From Acetomicrobium thermoterrenum DSM 13490 (GTDB taxonomy: Bacteria > Synergistota > Synergistia > Synergistales > Acetomicrobiaceae), in the NCBI RefSeq assembly GCF_900107215.1, contig NZ_FNPD01000001.1:62001-126000 (forward strand): a stretch of DNA of 64,000 nucleotides, read 5' to 3'. Below, piece by piece: positions 32,532 to 42,579 of the stretch (position 1 is the stretch's first letter; every line of letters begins with the position of its first letter). The notes beneath the pieces are model-generated. The model had not been told where the DNA came from, searched no databases, and worked only from the letters and a program-made list of their open reading frames with translations. A program made the position numbers and the translations under genes.

Positions 32532-33161
32532 ATGAGTCTAGGGATTTTAGGTGTTAAGGTTGGAATGACCCAGATTTTCGACGAAGAGGGTCAGGCTGTG
32601 CCCGTTACCGTCGTAGAGGCAGGCCCCTGTAAGGTAGTTGCTTTAAGAAGGCCCGAAGTAGAGATGTATTCGGCCATAGTCTTGGGCTTTGGGAAGGTGA
32701 AAGCCCATAGATTGAACAAGCCCATGCTAGGCGTATATAAGAAAGCGGGGATCGAACCTAAACGATGGTTGCGGGAGTTCCGCGTAGATGACGTTACGGG
32801 TTATGAAGTTGGACAGACCATCGACGTAACTATCTTTGAAGTAGGCGAAGTCGTCGATGTTGCGGGCACCAGCAAAGGCAAAGGTTTTGCCGGTGTCATG
32901 AAAAGACACGGCTTTGGAGGCGGCCCTGCAAGTCACGGTGCTTCTCTCTTTCACAGGCGAGCCGGTTCGTCGGGAGCCAGCAGCTCTCCGAGCCATGTCT
33001 TTAAGGGCAAGACGATGCCCGGTAGGATGGGTAACGAGCGAGTGACCGTGAAAAACCTCAAAGTCGTTGCTGTCGATAAAGAAAATAATTTGCTATTGAT
33101 TAAAGGAGCCATCCCAGGGCCCCGTAACGGCCTTGTTATGGTGCATAAAAAGGAGGGCTAG
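32532..33161 (+). CDS. rplC: 50S ribosomal protein L3
   Basis: 209 residues, uL3. Begins with the typical Leu-Gly-x-Lys-Val-Gly-Met-Thr-Gln and contains the Gly-Lys-Gly-Phe-Ala-Gly-Val-Met-Lys-Arg and His-Arg-x-Gly-Ser segments of the peptidyl-transferase-reaching loop. AAAGGAG at 32516-32522 serves ATG 32532; a TTG one codon earlier is also possible. Confidence 0.98.
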   Translation: MSLGILGVKVGMTQIFDEEGQAVPVTVVEAGPCKVVALRRPEVEMYSAIVLGFGKVKAHRLNKPMLGVYKKAGIEPKRWLREFRVDDVTGYEVGQTIDVTIFEVGEVVDVAGTSKGKGFAGVMKRHGFGGGPASHGASLFHRRAGSSGASSSPSHVFKGKTMPGRMGNERVTVKNLKVVAVDKENNLLLIKGAIPGPRNGLVMVHKKEG

Positions 33162-33164
33162 TTT

Positions 33165-33791
33165 ATGCCTACTGTCGATGTTATCGGAATCGATGGACAA
33201 AAGGTGGGCGAAGTTGCCCTTGCCGATGATGTTTTTGCGGCGAGAATCCACGTTCCCGCTATGCATCAGGTCGTCGTAGCCTATTTGGCAGCACAAAGGC
33301 AAGGAACGCATTCGACGAAGACCAGAGGAGAGGTGCGCGGCGGCGGAAGGAAGCCCTGGAGACAAAAACACACCGGAAGGGCAAGGCATGGAAGCATACG
33401 CTCTCCTCTTTGGACAAAGGGTGGAGTTATCCATGGTCCCAGACCGCGCTCGTACGATCAAAAGGTAAATAAAAAGGTGAAGCGGTTGGCGATTAAGAGC
33501 GCTCTGAGCCTTAAGGTTAAGGAAAATAAGCTTATTTTGGTCGAGGGAATCGAAACAATGTCGCCCAAGACGAAGGATATGTGTGCCTTTTTGGCAAACG
33601 CTCAAGCACAAGCCAAACCGTTGATCGTCATACACGAATCGTTGCCTTCAATTTATATGGCGGCGAGAAACATACCTGGAACGAGGGTGTTACATGTTGA
33701 CAGCATTAACGTATACGAAATATTAAATCATGAGCACCTCATATTGACTAAAGGCGCGGCACAAAGGCTGGAGGAGGTGTACTCAGCGTGA
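33165..33791 (+). CDS. rplD: 50S ribosomal protein L4
   Basis: 208 residues, uL4. The tunnel-loop motif [16 protein letters not shown] is at about residues 47-62. In E. coli L4 autoregulates the S10 operon; a comparable leader is not evident here. Its stop overlaps the rplW start. Confidence 0.98.
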   Translation: MPTVDVIGIDGQKVGEVALADDVFAARIHVPAMHQVVVAYLAAQRQGTHSTKTRGEVRGGGRKPWRQKHTGRARHGSIRSPLWTKGGVIHGPRPRSYDQKVNKKVKRLAIKSALSLKVKENKLILVEGIETMSPKTKDMCAFLANAQAQAKPLIVIHESLPSIYMAARNIPGTRVLHVDSINVYEILNHEHLILTKGAAQRLEEVYSA

Positions 33792-34087
33792 AATTGACTT
33801 CCTATGATATAATTTTGCGGCCAGTAATAACCGAGAAAAGCAGCCGTCATATGATATACAATAAGTATACCTTTGAAGTGCATCCGAGCGCCACTAAGGT
33901 GGAAATTAAAAAGGCAATAGAGGAGATCTTCGACGTGAAGGTCGAAAAGGTCCATACGGTAAACGTCAAGCCAAAGCCGAAGCGCCTCGGGCGTTTTTTA
34001 GGACGCTCGAGAAGGTGGAAAAAAGCGATCGTAACATTAGCGCCAGGCGAACGCATTGAGTTCTTTGAAGGCGTACGGACGACTTAA
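33788..34087 (+). CDS. rplW: 50S ribosomal protein L23
   Basis: 99 residues, uL23, at the tunnel exit where it docks trigger factor and SRP. The Ile-Arg/Leu-Arg-Pro-Val-Ile-Thr-Glu-Lys start and Asn-Lys-Tyr-Thr-Phe-Glu-Val segment are diagnostic. The GTG start overlaps the rplD TGA in a GTGA. Confidence 0.97.
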   Translation: MKLTSYDIILRPVITEKSSRHMIYNKYTFEVHPSATKVEIKKAIEEIFDVKVEKVHTVNVKPKPKRLGRFLGRSRRWKKAIVTLAPGERIEFFEGVRTT

Positions 34088-34100
34088 AGGAGGAAGTCCA

Positions 34101-34934
34101 ATGGGAATTAAAAAATACAAACCGGCGACTCCTGGTAGACGCCAGATGGCCACATCGGACTTTTCGGAAATTACCAGAGATGAATTTGAAAAGAGCCTGG
34201 TAGTTTCCTTAAAAAAGAAGGCGGCCGGAAGGAACAATAAGGGAAGGGTCACTGCGAACCATCGAGGCGGGGGGCACAAGAGACTCTATAGAATCGTAGA
34301 TTTCAAGAGAGATAAATTCGACGTTCCCGGGAAAATAGCCGCGTTAGAGTACGATCCCAACAGATCGGCAAGGATAGCGCTCGTACATTATGCCGACGGT
34401 GAGAAGCGCTACATCCTGGCCCCTGTGGGCTTGAGCGTAGGAGATGTGGTAATGTCTGGAGAAAAGGCTGACATTAAACCTGGCAACGCATTAAAGCTAC
34501 GGGATATTCCTGTCGGCACCTTCGTTCATAACATCGAGCTGCAGCCGGGGCGAGGCGGCGTGATGGCCAGATCTGCCGGCGCACAGGTGCAGATAATGGC
34601 AAAGGAAGGAAAATACGTTTTGCTGCGCATGCCGAGCGGTGAAATAAGGTATGTTCTGCAGGAGTGTATGGCTACGGTTGGCCAGGTCGGAAACGTGGAA
34701 CACGAAAACGAGGTGCATGGCAAGGCCGGCAGGAAGAGGTGGCTTGGCAGGAAGCCAAGGGTGCGTCCTATGGCCATGAACCCCGTCGATCACCCCCTCG
34801 GTGGTGGCGAGGGTAAAACGAAGTCGCACAAGCACCCCGTTTCGGCTACGGGCGTTCCGGCTAAGGGGTATAAAACCCGTAAGCCTAAAAAGGCATCGAC
34901 CAAATATATCGTTCGTCGCAGGAACGTTCAGTAA
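34101..34934 (+). CDS. rplB: 50S ribosomal protein L2
   Basis: 277 residues, uL2. The true start is the ATG at 34101, giving Gly-Ile-Lys-Lys-Tyr-Lys-Pro-x-Thr-Pro-Gly-Arg-Arg, preceded by AAAGGAGGAAG; the frame is open 45 bases further upstream, but that would overlap the ribosome-binding site. The C-terminal Gly-Gly-Gly-Glu-Gly-Lys segment near residue 233 with its preceding His-Pro is present. Confidence 0.98.
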   Translation: MGIKKYKPATPGRRQMATSDFSEITRDEFEKSLVVSLKKKAAGRNNKGRVTANHRGGGHKRLYRIVDFKRDKFDVPGKIAALEYDPNRSARIALVHYADGEKRYILAPVGLSVGDVVMSGEKADIKPGNALKLRDIPVGTFVHNIELQPGRGGVMARSAGAQVQIMAKEGKYVLLRMPSGEIRYVLQECMATVGQVGNVEHENEVHGKAGRKRWLGRKPRVRPMAMNPVDHPLGGGEGKTKSHKHPVSATGVPAKGYKTRKPKKASTKYIVRRRNVQ

Positions 34935-34950
34935 GGGAGGGAACTGACTT

Positions 34951-35232
34951 ATGCCCCGTTCGGTAAAAAAAGGTCCCTACGTGGATCAAAAATTGTTGAA
35001 ACGAATAGAGGAAATGAACGCGTCCGGAAACAAGAGAGTGATCAAGACATGGTCAAGGAGATCTACAATAGTGCCAAGCATGATTGGCCATACTGTCGCG
35101 GTTCACAACGGACGCACTCACATACCTATTTACATAAGCGAAAATATGGTAGGCCATAAGCTCGGAGAGTTTGCCCCGACCAGAAAATTTGGCGGGCATG
35201 CCGGGCAGGAACGCACCACCAGGGTAAGGTAG
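34951..35232 (+). CDS. rpsS: 30S ribosomal protein S19
   Basis: 93 residues, uS19, at the head of the small subunit. The Pro-Arg-Ser-x-Lys-Lys-Gly-Pro-Tyr start and the Thr-Trp-Ser-Arg-Arg-Ser-Thr-Ile segment near residue 33 are family signatures. GGGAGGG site upstream. Confidence 0.98.
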   Translation: MPRSVKKGPYVDQKLLKRIEEMNASGNKRVIKTWSRRSTIVPSMIGHTVAVHNGRTHIPIYISENMVGHKLGEFAPTRKFGGHAGQERTTRVR

Positions 35233-35240
35233 GGTGAGAG

Positions 35241-35591
35241 ATGATGGAAGCAAAAGCTATATCCAAACAAATAAGGATTTCACCCTTTAAGGTGCGACAG
35301 GTGTTGTCCTTGATCAGAGGCAAGAAAGCCGGGGAAGCTCTTTTAATATTGCGCTATTGCCCCAAAAAGGCCGCGCGATATATTGAGAAGACTTTGACCA
35401 GCGCCATTGCAAACGCTGATCACAACCTGGGCATGAGCGTCGACGAACTTTATGTAGTTAAGGCCATCGCGGATGAAGGTCCTACTTTGAAAAGATGGAA
35501 ACCGGTATCCATGGGAAGGGCCCATCCTTTCAATCATCGTACCTGTCATATCACTATAGTAGTTGGCGAAAGGCAAGGAGGTATTGACTAA
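35241..35591 (+). CDS. rplV: 50S ribosomal protein L22
   Basis: 116 residues, uL22, lining the exit tunnel. The Ser-Pro-x-Lys-Val-Arg-Gln-Val motif near residue 13 and the C-terminal Arg-Ala-x-Pro-Phe-x-His-Arg-Thr-Cys-His-Ile-Thr-Ile-Val-Val segment identify it. Two adjacent ATGs (35241, 35244) are equally plausible starts. Confidence 0.97.
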   Translation: MMEAKAISKQIRISPFKVRQVLSLIRGKKAGEALLILRYCPKKAARYIEKTLTSAIANADHNLGMSVDELYVVKAIADEGPTLKRWKPVSMGRAHPFNHRTCHITIVVGERQGGID

Positions 35592-35592
35592 G

Positions 35593-36267
35593 ATGGGACA
35601 GAAAGTACATCCCGTTGGCTATCGTCTGGGAGTCATCCGTGATTGGGAGTCGAGATGGTATGCCGACAAGAAAAATTTTGCCAAGCAATTGCATGAAGAC
35701 ATCAAACTGCGTAAATGGATAAAGGACAGATGGGGACATGCTGGCATCTCCACGGTCGAAATAGAGCGGATCGGAAACGTAATCCGGTTCACGATTTGGA
35801 CCGCCCGCCCCGGTGTCGTAATAGGAAAAGGCGGCAGCGAAATACAGGAAGTCAGGGATGAGCTGCAGAAGATGACGGGATCCAAGGTAATGATCAATGT
35901 CCAGGAGATAAAAAATCCCGACAAAAACGCCCAAATAGTGGCCGAGGGCATAGCATCAGCCCTGGAGCGGAGGGTGTCCTTCCGAAGAGCGATGAAACAG
36001 GCCATATTCCGTGCCATGAAGGCAGGAGCTTTGGGCATCAAGACGCAGTGTTCCGGCAGATTGGGCGGCGCCGAAATTGCCAGAAGAGAGTGGTATCTCG
36101 AAGGTCGCCTGCCTCTGTCCACGCTAAGGGCAGATATCGATTACGGTTTTGCCGAGGCCAAGACGATGTACGGCGTTATCGGAGTAAAGGTATGGATATA
36201 CAACGGCGATGTATTACCCTCGCTCAAGGAGCAGCCTCACGACGAGGTTTCGAGCGAGAGGAGGTGA
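35593..36267 (+). CDS. rpsC: 30S ribosomal protein S3
   Basis: 224 residues, uS3, at the mRNA entry channel. The Met-Gly-Gln-Lys-Val-His-Pro start fixes ATG 35593, with AGGAGGT upstream inside rplV. The KH-domain Gly-Lys-Gly-Gly loop is near residue 80 (Val-Ile-Gly-Lys-Gly-Gly-Ser-Glu-Ile). Confidence 0.98.
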   Translation: MGQKVHPVGYRLGVIRDWESRWYADKKNFAKQLHEDIKLRKWIKDRWGHAGISTVEIERIGNVIRFTIWTARPGVVIGKGGSEIQEVRDELQKMTGSKVMINVQEIKNPDKNAQIVAEGIASALERRVSFRRAMKQAIFRAMKAGALGIKTQCSGRLGGAEIARREWYLEGRLPLSTLRADIDYGFAEAKTMYGVIGVKVWIYNGDVLPSLKEQPHDEVSSERR

Positions 36268-36274
36268 ATAGATT

Positions 36275-36700
36275 ATGTTGATGCCAAAAAGGGTGAAGTA
36301 TAGAAAACCTTTTCGCAAGCCTTTGCGAGGCAGGACGAAGGGTGGCGCAACTGTAGCCTTCGGAGATTACGGGTTGCAGGCTCTTGAAAACGTGTGGCTC
36401 ACTGCAAGGCAGATAGAGGCTGCCCGTATAGCCATCACGCGAAAAATGAAAAAGGGCGGAAAACTTTGGATAAGAGTCTTCCCCGACGTCGCATATACCA
36501 AAAAGCCTTTGGAGACCAGGATGGGCAAAGGTAAGGGCGCTCCTGAGTATTGGGTTGCTCCCGTTAAACGTGGCCGGGTTATCTTCGAAGTGGCCGGCGT
36601 TTCCAGAGAAGTGGTAGAAGAGGCTTTTCGCTCTGCCGCACATAAATTGCCCATCAAGGTTCGGGTTATCGAAAGGGAAGAAATGGGTGGTGAAGCATAA
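36275..36700 (+). CDS. rplP: 50S ribosomal protein L16
   Basis: 141 residues, uL16, near the A-site tRNA. The start [11 protein letters not shown] and the Arg-Met-Gly-Lys-Gly-Lys-Gly segment near 78-84 are diagnostic. GAGAGGAGG lies before it within rpsC, and its stop overlaps rpmC by one base. Confidence 0.98.
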   Translation: MLMPKRVKYRKPFRKPLRGRTKGGATVAFGDYGLQALENVWLTARQIEAARIAITRKMKKGGKLWIRVFPDVAYTKKPLETRMGKGKGAPEYWVAPVKRGRVIFEVAGVSREVVEEAFRSAAHKLPIKVRVIEREEMGGEA

Positions 36701-36915
36701 TGAATCCTAAAGAGTTGCGCGACCTGACCATCGAAGAACTGAAGGAAAAACACAGGGAATATAAAAAGGAACTATACAATCTTCGCTTCCAGCATGCCAT
36801 TGGTCAGCTTTCCAATACGGCAAGAATAGCGGAAGTGAAGAGGACGATCGCCAGGATTCTTACTATCATGCGCGAGAAAGAGACCGGGCGAGATCGCTCC
36901 TCGGTGTTGAATTAA
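36700..36915 (+). CDS. rpmC: 50S ribosomal protein L29
   Basis: 71 residues, uL29, a two-helix protein at the tunnel exit. The [11 protein letters not shown] start and Leu-Tyr-Asn-Leu-Arg-Phe-Gln segment are typical. TAATG overlap with rplP suggests coupled translation. Confidence 0.97.
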   Translation: MNPKELRDLTIEELKEKHREYKKELYNLRFQHAIGQLSNTARIAEVKRTIARILTIMREKETGRDRSSVLN

Positions 36916-36928
36916 AGGAGGGAGTTTT

Positions 36929-37222
36929 ATGGAGGAGCGCAAGGCTCAAAAAAAGGTCAGAAGAGGCATTGTCGTAAGCAATAAAATGGACAAAACGGTA
37001 GTGGTCAGAGTAGACAGGATGGCGAAGCACGCGTTATACGACAAACCTGTTCTCAAGAGCAAGAAATTCATGGCTCACGACGAGGAAAATTCTTGCTCCA
37101 TAGGAGATAAGGTTTTAATAGAGGAAACTCGACCTCTTTCGCGAAAGAAAAGATGGAAAGTCGTAAAGATCCTGGAGCGTGCTCCTCTCTTTGAATACAC
37201 TGGACCAGTCGAGGAGGAATAA
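36929..37222 (+). CDS. rpsQ: 30S ribosomal protein S17
   Basis: 97 residues, uS17, an OB-fold protein. The [14 protein letters not shown] segment at about 13-26 and the Thr-Arg-Pro-Leu-Ser-Arg/Lys-Lys-Lys-Arg segment near 67 are diagnostic. AAAGGAGGG site upstream. Confidence 0.97.
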   Translation: MEERKAQKKVRRGIVVSNKMDKTVVVRVDRMAKHALYDKPVLKSKKFMAHDEENSCSIGDKVLIEETRPLSRKKRWKVVKILERAPLFEYTGPVEEE

Positions 37223-37227
37223 AGGCC

Positions 37228-37596
37228 ATGATACAGTTACATACTATGCTTAATGTGGCCGATAATTCGGGAGCAAAAAAAATAAGGTGCATTCAGGTGA
37301 CCGGGGGTAGTTACAGGCGATATGGGACGGTTGGCGACGTAATAGTGGCTTCCGTTAAGGAAGCCATACCGAACAGCAATATCAAAAAAGGCGATGTAGT
37401 CAAAGCCGTAATTGTGCGCGTTCGCAAAGAGGTAAGGCGTCGCGACGGTTCCTACGTTCGCTTCGACGACAACGCCGCCGTTATAATCGATAACCAGGGA
37501 AACCCTCGCGGTACACGCATATTCGGCCCTGTAGCCAGGGAATTGAGGGACAAGGGTTATACGCGCATAGTATCGCTTGCTCCTGAGGTCGTATGA
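37228..37596 (+). CDS. rplN: 50S ribosomal protein L14
   Basis: 122 residues, uL14. The Met-Ile-Gln start, Val-Ala-Asp-Asn-Ser-Gly-Ala-Lys and the [10 protein letters not shown] segment are full family signatures. Confidence 0.98.
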   Translation: MIQLHTMLNVADNSGAKKIRCIQVTGGSYRRYGTVGDVIVASVKEAIPNSNIKKGDVVKAVIVRVRKEVRRRDGSYVRFDDNAAVIIDNQGNPRGTRIFGPVARELRDKGYTRIVSLAPEVV

Positions 37597-37610
37597 GGAG
37601 GCGTGTTTGT

Positions 37611-37937
37611 ATGTCCAAGATGCGAATTAAAAAGGGAGATATGGTCCGCGTTATTTCCGGCAAAGATAAAGGAAAGGAAGGAAAGGTCCTCCAGCGCATA
37701 CCCACAAGGAACATGTTGCTGATAGAGGGAGTGAACGTCGTAACCAAGCATTCGCGTCCCTCTCAGAAAAATCCCCAGGGCGGAATCCTGCGCCAAGAGG
37801 CCCCTATCCATGCGGACAAGGTCATGCTGGTCTGTCCTGCCTGTGGTGAGGCGACGAGGGTATCTCGCGCCTTTTTGGAGGACGGACGCAAGGTTCGCCT
37901 ATGCAAGAAGTGCGGCGAAATAGTGGATAAGCTTTAG
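37611..37937 (+). CDS. rplX: 50S ribosomal protein L24 with C4 zinc-ribbon-like part
   Basis: 108 residues, uL24. The N-terminal KOW motif (Lys-Lys-Gly-Asp-x-Val-x-Val-Ile-Ser-Gly-Lys-Asp-Lys-Gly) is at residues 7-21. The C-terminal part holds Cys75, Cys78, Cys98 and Cys101, a pattern fit for one zinc. I start at ATG 37611, 9 bases after AGGAGG; an ATG at 37593 overlapping rplN would put that site inside the gene. Confidence 0.96.
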   Translation: MSKMRIKKGDMVRVISGKDKGKEGKVLQRIPTRNMLLIEGVNVVTKHSRPSQKNPQGGILRQEAPIHADKVMLVCPACGEATRVSRAFLEDGRKVRLCKKCGEIVDKL

Positions 37938-37956
37938 GTTGAGGAGGAACAGGCAA

Positions 37957-38499
37957 ATGGTTCCGCGATTACTTGAAAAATACAGAAGTGAAGTAGTTCC
38001 GCGAATGATGAAGGCCTTTAATTACAAAAACGTCATGGAGGTTCCACGAATAGAAAAGGTCGTAGTCAATATCGGCGTAAGCGAAGCGAAACAGGATATA
38101 AAATATTTGGACGCTGCTATTAATGAGCTAGCCCTCATCACAGGGCAACGGCCAGTTTTGAAAAGAGCGAAGAAGTCCGTTGCAGGCTTCAAGGTGAGAA
38201 AGGGCATGCCCGTGGCATGCACCGTTACGCTCAGAGGGGCTAAGATGTGGGAGTTTTTGGACAGGTTAATCTCTCTGGCTTTGCCCCGCATAAAGGACTT
38301 TCAAGGCGTTTCGAGAAAAGGCCTCGACGGGCGCGGAAACTATAACTTGGGGTTGAGGGAACAGCTGATATTCCCTGAAATCGAATACGACGATATTATG
38401 CGTATCAGGGGTATGAACGTAAGCATTACGACTACGGCGAAAACCGATGAGGAAGCTTACGGACTGCTAAAAGAGCTGGGTATGCCCTTTAGGCAGTAG
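37957..38499 (+). CDS. rplE: 50S ribosomal protein L5
   Basis: 180 residues, uL5, contacting 5S rRNA and P-site tRNA. Family segments seen are Asn-Val-Met-Glu-Val-Pro near 25, Leu-Ile-Thr-Gly-Gln-Arg-Pro near 65 and Gly-Leu-Asp-Gly-Arg-Gly-Asn-Tyr near 120. GAGGAGG at 37941-37947 supports ATG 37957 over a TTG at 37939. Confidence 0.98.
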   Translation: MVPRLLEKYRSEVVPRMMKAFNYKNVMEVPRIEKVVVNIGVSEAKQDIKYLDAAINELALITGQRPVLKRAKKSVAGFKVRKGMPVACTVTLRGAKMWEFLDRLISLALPRIKDFQGVSRKGLDGRGNYNLGLREQLIFPEIEYDDIMRIRGMNVSITTTAKTDEEAYGLLKELGMPFRQ

Positions 38500-38520
38500 C
38501 GATGAGGAGGTTAAAATCCG

Positions 38521-38706
38521 ATGTCTAGGAAAGCTCTTGAGATAAAGGCTCAAAGAGAACCAAAGTATAAGGTGAGAAAATACAACAGATGTCCGCTTTG
38601 CGGTCGCCCGAGGGCATTTATGAGGAAGTTTAACATGTGTAGGTGCTGCTTCAGAGATTTGGCGCGACAGGGCAAGATCCCTGGAGTCGTCAAGTCCAGC
38701 TGGTAG
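38521..38706 (+). CDS. rpsZ: 30S ribosomal protein S14, zinc-binding type Z
   Basis: 61 residues, uS14. The short form with the complete zinc ribbon Cys24, Cys27, Cys40, Cys43 is the C-plus (type Z) version. GATGAGGAGG lies upstream. Confidence 0.97.
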   Translation: MSRKALEIKAQREPKYKVRKYNRCPLCGRPRAFMRKFNMCRCCFRDLARQGKIPGVVKSSW

Positions 38707-38733
38707 CCCTATGAAACAAAAGGAGGATCGGCG

Positions 38734-39138
38734 ATGTATGTTACAGATCCGATTGCTGATATGTTGACGCGAATCCGCAATGCGAACATAGCTTACCACG
38801 AAGTAGTGGACATCCCCATGAGCAACATGAAGCATCGTATTGCGCGAGTATTGAAGGACGAAGGTTATATAAAAAACTATAAAGTGATAAACGACCCCGG
38901 CAAGCCCTATCAAATGCTGAGGATATATTTGCACTACGGGCCAAACAAGGAAAGGGTCATACAGGGTCTTCGTCGGGTCAGCAAGCCCGGCAGGCGAATA
39001 TATGTCAACAGCAGAGACTTGCCGAAGGTCATGGGGGGCTTGGGGGTAGCGATAATATCGACTTCAAGCGGACTGATGACTGACGCGGAGGCCAGAAAAA
39101 AGGGCCTTGGCGGCGAAGTCCTTTGCTACGTGTGGTAA
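38734..39138 (+). CDS. rpsH: 30S ribosomal protein S8
   Basis: 134 residues, uS8. Begins with [14 protein letters not shown] and has the Ser-Thr-Ser-x-Gly-Leu-Met-Thr-Asp C-terminal signature. AAAGGAGGA site upstream. Confidence 0.98.
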   Translation: MYVTDPIADMLTRIRNANIAYHEVVDIPMSNMKHRIARVLKDEGYIKNYKVINDPGKPYQMLRIYLHYGPNKERVIQGLRRVSKPGRRIYVNSRDLPKVMGGLGVAIISTSSGLMTDAEARKKGLGGEVLCYVW

Positions 39139-39151
39139 GGGGGGAAAGACG

Positions 39152-39691
39152 TTGTCGAGGATTGGTCGGAAACCGATTTCCATCCCTAAAGGGGTAAATG
39201 TGACGTTGAGCGGTCGCACCGTTAGGGTAAAAGGTCCAAAGGGAGAAATGAGTTTTGATTTGTTGCCCAACATAAACGTTGAGTTGGCCGATGAGCAGAT
39301 AATGGTCATGAGGAATAGGGAAGACAAAAAAACGAAGGCCTTTCACGGCCTTGTAAGGGCCATGTTGAGCAATATCGTCACGGGCGTTACGCAGGGGTTT
39401 GAAAAGGAGCTCGAGATAGTGGGAGTGGGATACAGAGCTCAGATGCAAGGGCAGAAACTGGTCCTGAACCTCGGGTATTCAAATCCCGTTGAATATGTTC
39501 CGCCTAAAGGGATAACGATTACTACAGATAGCCCGACCAAGATAAAGATCTCGGGCATAGATAAGCAAGAGGTCGGTCAAGTCGCCGCTATAATAAGATC
39601 CTTCAGGGCCCCCGAACCTTACAAGGGCAAAGGGATCAGGTATGTTGGCGAAGTTGTCAAGCGAAAGACCGGTAAAGCTAGTGCGAAATAG
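39152..39691 (+). CDS. rplF: 50S ribosomal protein L6
   Basis: 179 residues, uL6. Begins Ser-Arg-Ile-Gly-Arg-Lys-Pro-Ile and ends with the Gly-Lys-Gly-Ile-Arg-Tyr-x-Gly-Glu segment and a basic tail. Start is TTG 39152 after AAGGGGGGAAAG; the frame upstream is open into rpsH but is not homologous. Confidence 0.97.
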   Translation: MSRIGRKPISIPKGVNVTLSGRTVRVKGPKGEMSFDLLPNINVELADEQIMVMRNREDKKTKAFHGLVRAMLSNIVTGVTQGFEKELEIVGVGYRAQMQGQKLVLNLGYSNPVEYVPPKGITITTDSPTKIKISGIDKQEVGQVAAIIRSFRAPEPYKGKGIRYVGEVVKRKTGKASAK

Positions 39692-39706
39692 TGGAGGTGG
39701 ACCATT

Positions 39707-40075
39707 TTGATTAAGCGTAAATCGCGTAACGATATGCGCCTTCTTCGGCATCGCAGGATCAGGAAAAGGCTATTGGGTACACAGGAAAAACCTAGGTTGA
39801 GCGTCTTTAGGAGCCTGAAACACATTTATGTCCAAGTCATTGATGATGAGCGTGGGCATACCCTGGTTTCCGCGTCCACCTTAGACAAGGAACTTAGGCC
39901 TTTTCAGGCAAGCTCCGGCTCCATAGAGGCGGCCAAGGCAGTGGGGCAGCTTGTGGCGAGACGAGCGCTGGAGCGTGGCATTGCTGAAGTCGTTTTTGAC
40001 CGTGGCGGACACGCCTATCACGGGAAGGTCAAGGCGCTTGCCGATGCCGCTCGCGAAGCCGGCTTGAAGTTATAA
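39707..40075 (+). CDS. rplR: 50S ribosomal protein L18
   Basis: 122 residues, uL18, binds 5S rRNA. The Pro-Arg-Leu-Ser-Val-Phe-Arg-Ser segment near residue 27 and the C-terminal Phe-Asp-Arg-Gly-Gly-x-x-Tyr-His-Gly-Lys-Val-Lys-Ala-Leu-Ala signature are present. TTG start after GGAGGTGG. Confidence 0.97.
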   Translation: MIKRKSRNDMRLLRHRRIRKRLLGTQEKPRLSVFRSLKHIYVQVIDDERGHTLVSASTLDKELRPFQASSGSIEAAKAVGQLVARRALERGIAEVVFDRGGHAYHGKVKALADAAREAGLKL

Positions 40076-40090
40076 AGGGGGAGTCTTTGC

Positions 40091-40591
40091 ATGGTCAGGA
40101 TAACGATACCAAAAGGCGTGGAGCTAACCGAGAGGGTTATCGCCATAAACAGGGTCAGCAAAGTCGTCAAAGGCGGCAAGAGATTTAAATTCAGCGTTCT
40201 TGTCGTAGTTGGAGACGGGGAACGATACATAGGAGTAGGCATGGGTAAGGCGAGGGAGATACCCGAAGCGGTTCGTAAGGGCATTGAAAGGGCAAAGAAG
40301 AACCTTGTAGAGGTAAAGAAAGTAGGAAATACCATTCCCCACCCGATAGTTGCGAACTTTGGTGCGGCCCAGGTGCTGCTCAGGCCTGCCGCTCCTGGAA
40401 CGGGAGTTATTGCGGGGGCAGTTGTGCGCGCCATTATGGAGTTGGGCGGCGTAAAGGACGTGTTGACGAAGGTCATAGGCAGAACGTCTAATCCTATCAA
40501 CGTCGCTTACGCTACTGTTGAGGCCGTGAAGGCTCTGAGAAGCCCCGACGAGATCATGAAATTACGCGGGAAAGACCAACAACAGGCTTAG
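40091..40591 (+). CDS. rpsE: 30S ribosomal protein S5
   Basis: 166 residues, uS5, at the mRNA entry site. Segments Val-Lys-Gly-Gly-Lys-Arg-Phe, Gly-Asp-Gly-x-x-Tyr-Ile-Gly-Val-Gly-Met-Gly-Lys-Ala and [10 protein letters not shown] are diagnostic. AAGGGGGAG site upstream. Confidence 0.98.
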   Translation: MVRITIPKGVELTERVIAINRVSKVVKGGKRFKFSVLVVVGDGERYIGVGMGKAREIPEAVRKGIERAKKNLVEVKKVGNTIPHPIVANFGAAQVLLRPAAPGTGVIAGAVVRAIMELGGVKDVLTKVIGRTSNPINVAYATVEAVKALRSPDEIMKLRGKDQQQA

Positions 40592-40608
40592 CGGGGAGGA
40601 ATGAGGTT

Positions 40609-40791
40609 ATGTCCAAAATTAGAGTTACTTGGAAAAAAAGCACCATAGGACGCCCGGAAAGACAGAGAAAATCTATCCGAGCTTTGGGCCTGAAGAAGTT
40701 GAACCATAGCGTAACCCATGACGATACGCCTCAAATCCGAGGAATGATAAGAGCCGTCGAGCATCTCATAGATTGGGAAATCGTCGAATAG
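40609..40791 (+). CDS. rpmD: 50S ribosomal protein L30
   Basis: 60 residues, uL30. The Ser-x-Ile-Gly-Arg-Pro-x-Arg-Gln-Arg-x-Ser/Ile core and the Leu-Gly-Leu-x-Lys-Leu-Asn segment fit the family; it lies in the fixed rpsE-rpmD-rplO order. GGGGAGGAATGAGG precedes the ATG. Confidence 0.96.
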   Translation: MSKIRVTWKKSTIGRPERQRKSIRALGLKKLNHSVTHDDTPQIRGMIRAVEHLIDWEIVE

Positions 40792-40806
40792 CTGGGAGGG
40801 AATAGT

Positions 40807-41253
40807 ATGCGAATTCATGACTTACGCGCCCCTATGGGGGCCCGAAAAAAGCCCAAGAGGGTTGGTCGGGGCAAGGGAAGCGGCCACGGCGGTACGGCTA
40901 CGCGAGGGCATAAGGGGCAAAAAGCCCGTGCCGGTGGAAATATATCGCCCAGGTTCGAAGGCGGGCAGATGCCTCTGGTGAGAAGAATTCCGAAGAGAGG
41001 GTTTAATAATGCGAGATTCGCAAGAAAATATCAGTACGTCAATATTGTGACCCTCGACGAGAAGTTCGGAGAAAATGCAACAGTCACTCCTGAGCAGATG
41101 TACGAGGCTGGCATCATAGAAGATCTCCAAACGCCTGTTAAGATATTAGCGAAAGGGGACATCACGAAACCGCTTACGGTAAAGGCGCACAAATTCAGTG
41201 CCAACGCGAAAAGCAAGATCGAATCGGCCGGCGGCAAGGCAGAGGTGATTTAA
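40807..41253 (+). CDS. rplO: 50S ribosomal protein L15
   Basis: 148 residues, uL15. Starts with His-Asp-Leu and has the long basic glycine-rich arm (Arg-Val-Gly-Arg-Gly-x-Gly-Ser-Gly, Gly-His-Lys-Gly-Gln-Lys-Ala-Arg) and the Gly-Gly-Gln-Met-Pro-Leu segment. CTGGGAGGG site upstream; secY starts at once after its stop. Confidence 0.98.
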   Translation: MRIHDLRAPMGARKKPKRVGRGKGSGHGGTATRGHKGQKARAGGNISPRFEGGQMPLVRRIPKRGFNNARFARKYQYVNIVTLDEKFGENATVTPEQMYEAGIIEDLQTPVKILAKGDITKPLTVKAHKFSANAKSKIESAGGKAEVI

Positions 41254-42546
41254 GTGTTTAGCGCCTTGCGTGACATGTTTCGCCTTCCCGACCTTAAAAG
41301 CAGGATCTTGTTCGTCCTCGGGGTCCTGCTGGTGTTTCGCTTGGGGGCGCACATCCCAACTCCCGGAGTGGATGCGAAGGCAATGGCAAGTCTCTTTGAA
41401 CAGGGCGGGGTATTGAGTCTCTTCGATCTCTTTGCGGGAGGTGCTTTGCGGCGATTCAGCATATTTGCTCTTGGCGTAACGCCCTACATCAATGCCAGTA
41501 TCGTCATGCAACTTCTGGCCGTTGTCGTGCCCGCCATAGAAAAGATGCAAAAAGAGGGCGAAGAGGGAAGGCGCAAGATCGTTCAGTACACGAGGGTGTC
41601 TACGATCCTTTTCGCAGGCATCCAGGCGGTAGGAATGGTTTTGTGGCTCAGGAGCATGGACATCATTTATGTAGGTGGCATCTCTATAGTGGTGGCCATA
41701 GTAACTCTTATTGCTGGATCAATAGCCGTTATGTGGATGGGTGAAATGATATCTGACCACGGCATAGGCAACGGAATATCGCTGCTCATATTCGCCGGAA
41801 TAGTTGCTCGTATACCGGAGGCAATAATGCGAACCTTTACATTGCTTCGTACCGGCGAGATGAATTTCTTAACTCTGATAATTGCCATTGCAATAATGAT
41901 CGTAGTAATTGCCGGATGTATACTCCTTCAGGAGGGCCAAAGGCGATTACCGGTTCAGTATGCGAAAAGAGTTGTCGGAACCAGGGTGTACGGAGGACAG
42001 TCGACCTTCATTCCTTTGAGGGTTAACAGCGCAGGGGTAATACCTATAATTTTTGCATCCTCTGTATTACTCTTTCCCACTACCGTGGCCAGGTTTTTTT
42101 CGGCTGGATTTGCCCAGACGATTGCAGGGATCTTTTCGCCGAGTAGTCCAATATATATGATCCTTTACGTATTGCTGATCATATTTTTCACCTACTTTTA
42201 TACGGCTGTCGTCTTTAATCCTGTCGATGTGGCCAACAATTTGAAGAAATACGGGGGCTTTATACCCGGAATAAGGCCGGGACGTCCTACGGCAGACTAC
42301 ATCGAAAGGGTGTTGTCACGAGTTACGTTGGGAGGGGCGGTATTTTTGGCGGGCATAGCTCTGCTTCCCTCGCTTTTGACGCAAATGCTGGGCATAACGA
42401 CTTTCTACTTTGGAGGCACTGCAGTTTTGATCGTCGTCGGCGTTGCCCTTGAGACGGTACAGCAGATTGAAGCCCAGCTGTTGATGCGCCATTATGAAGG
42501 GATTATGAAAAGAAGGAACAAAGCTGGCGGAATACTAAGACTATAG
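41254..42546 (+). CDS. secY: Preprotein translocase channel subunit SecY
   Basis: 430 residues with ten membrane spans; the protein-conducting channel. Segments seen include Arg-Leu-Gly-Ala-His-Ile-Pro-Thr-Pro-Gly-Val near the start, the spans around Gly-Ile-Gly-Asn-Gly-Ile-Ser, and the cytosolic loop Lys-Tyr-Gly-Gly-Phe-Ile-Pro-Gly-Ile-Arg-Pro-Gly. GTG start directly after the rplO stop, as part of the spc operon. Confidence 0.98.
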   Translation: MFSALRDMFRLPDLKSRILFVLGVLLVFRLGAHIPTPGVDAKAMASLFEQGGVLSLFDLFAGGALRRFSIFALGVTPYINASIVMQLLAVVVPAIEKMQKEGEEGRRKIVQYTRVSTILFAGIQAVGMVLWLRSMDIIYVGGISIVVAIVTLIAGSIAVMWMGEMISDHGIGNGISLLIFAGIVARIPEAIMRTFTLLRTGEMNFLTLIIAIAIMIVVIAGCILLQEGQRRLPVQYAKRVVGTRVYGGQSTFIPLRVNSAGVIPIIFASSVLLFPTTVARFFSAGFAQTIAGIFSPSSPIYMILYVLLIIFFTYFYTAVVFNPVDVANNLKKYGGFIPGIRPGRPTADYIERVLSRVTLGGAVFLAGIALLPSLLTQMLGITTFYFGGTAVLIVVGVALETVQQIEAQLLMRHYEGIMKRRNKAGGILRL

Positions 42547-42579
42547 AACAGCTTTGGGACTAGTTAGGAGGAAGAGAAG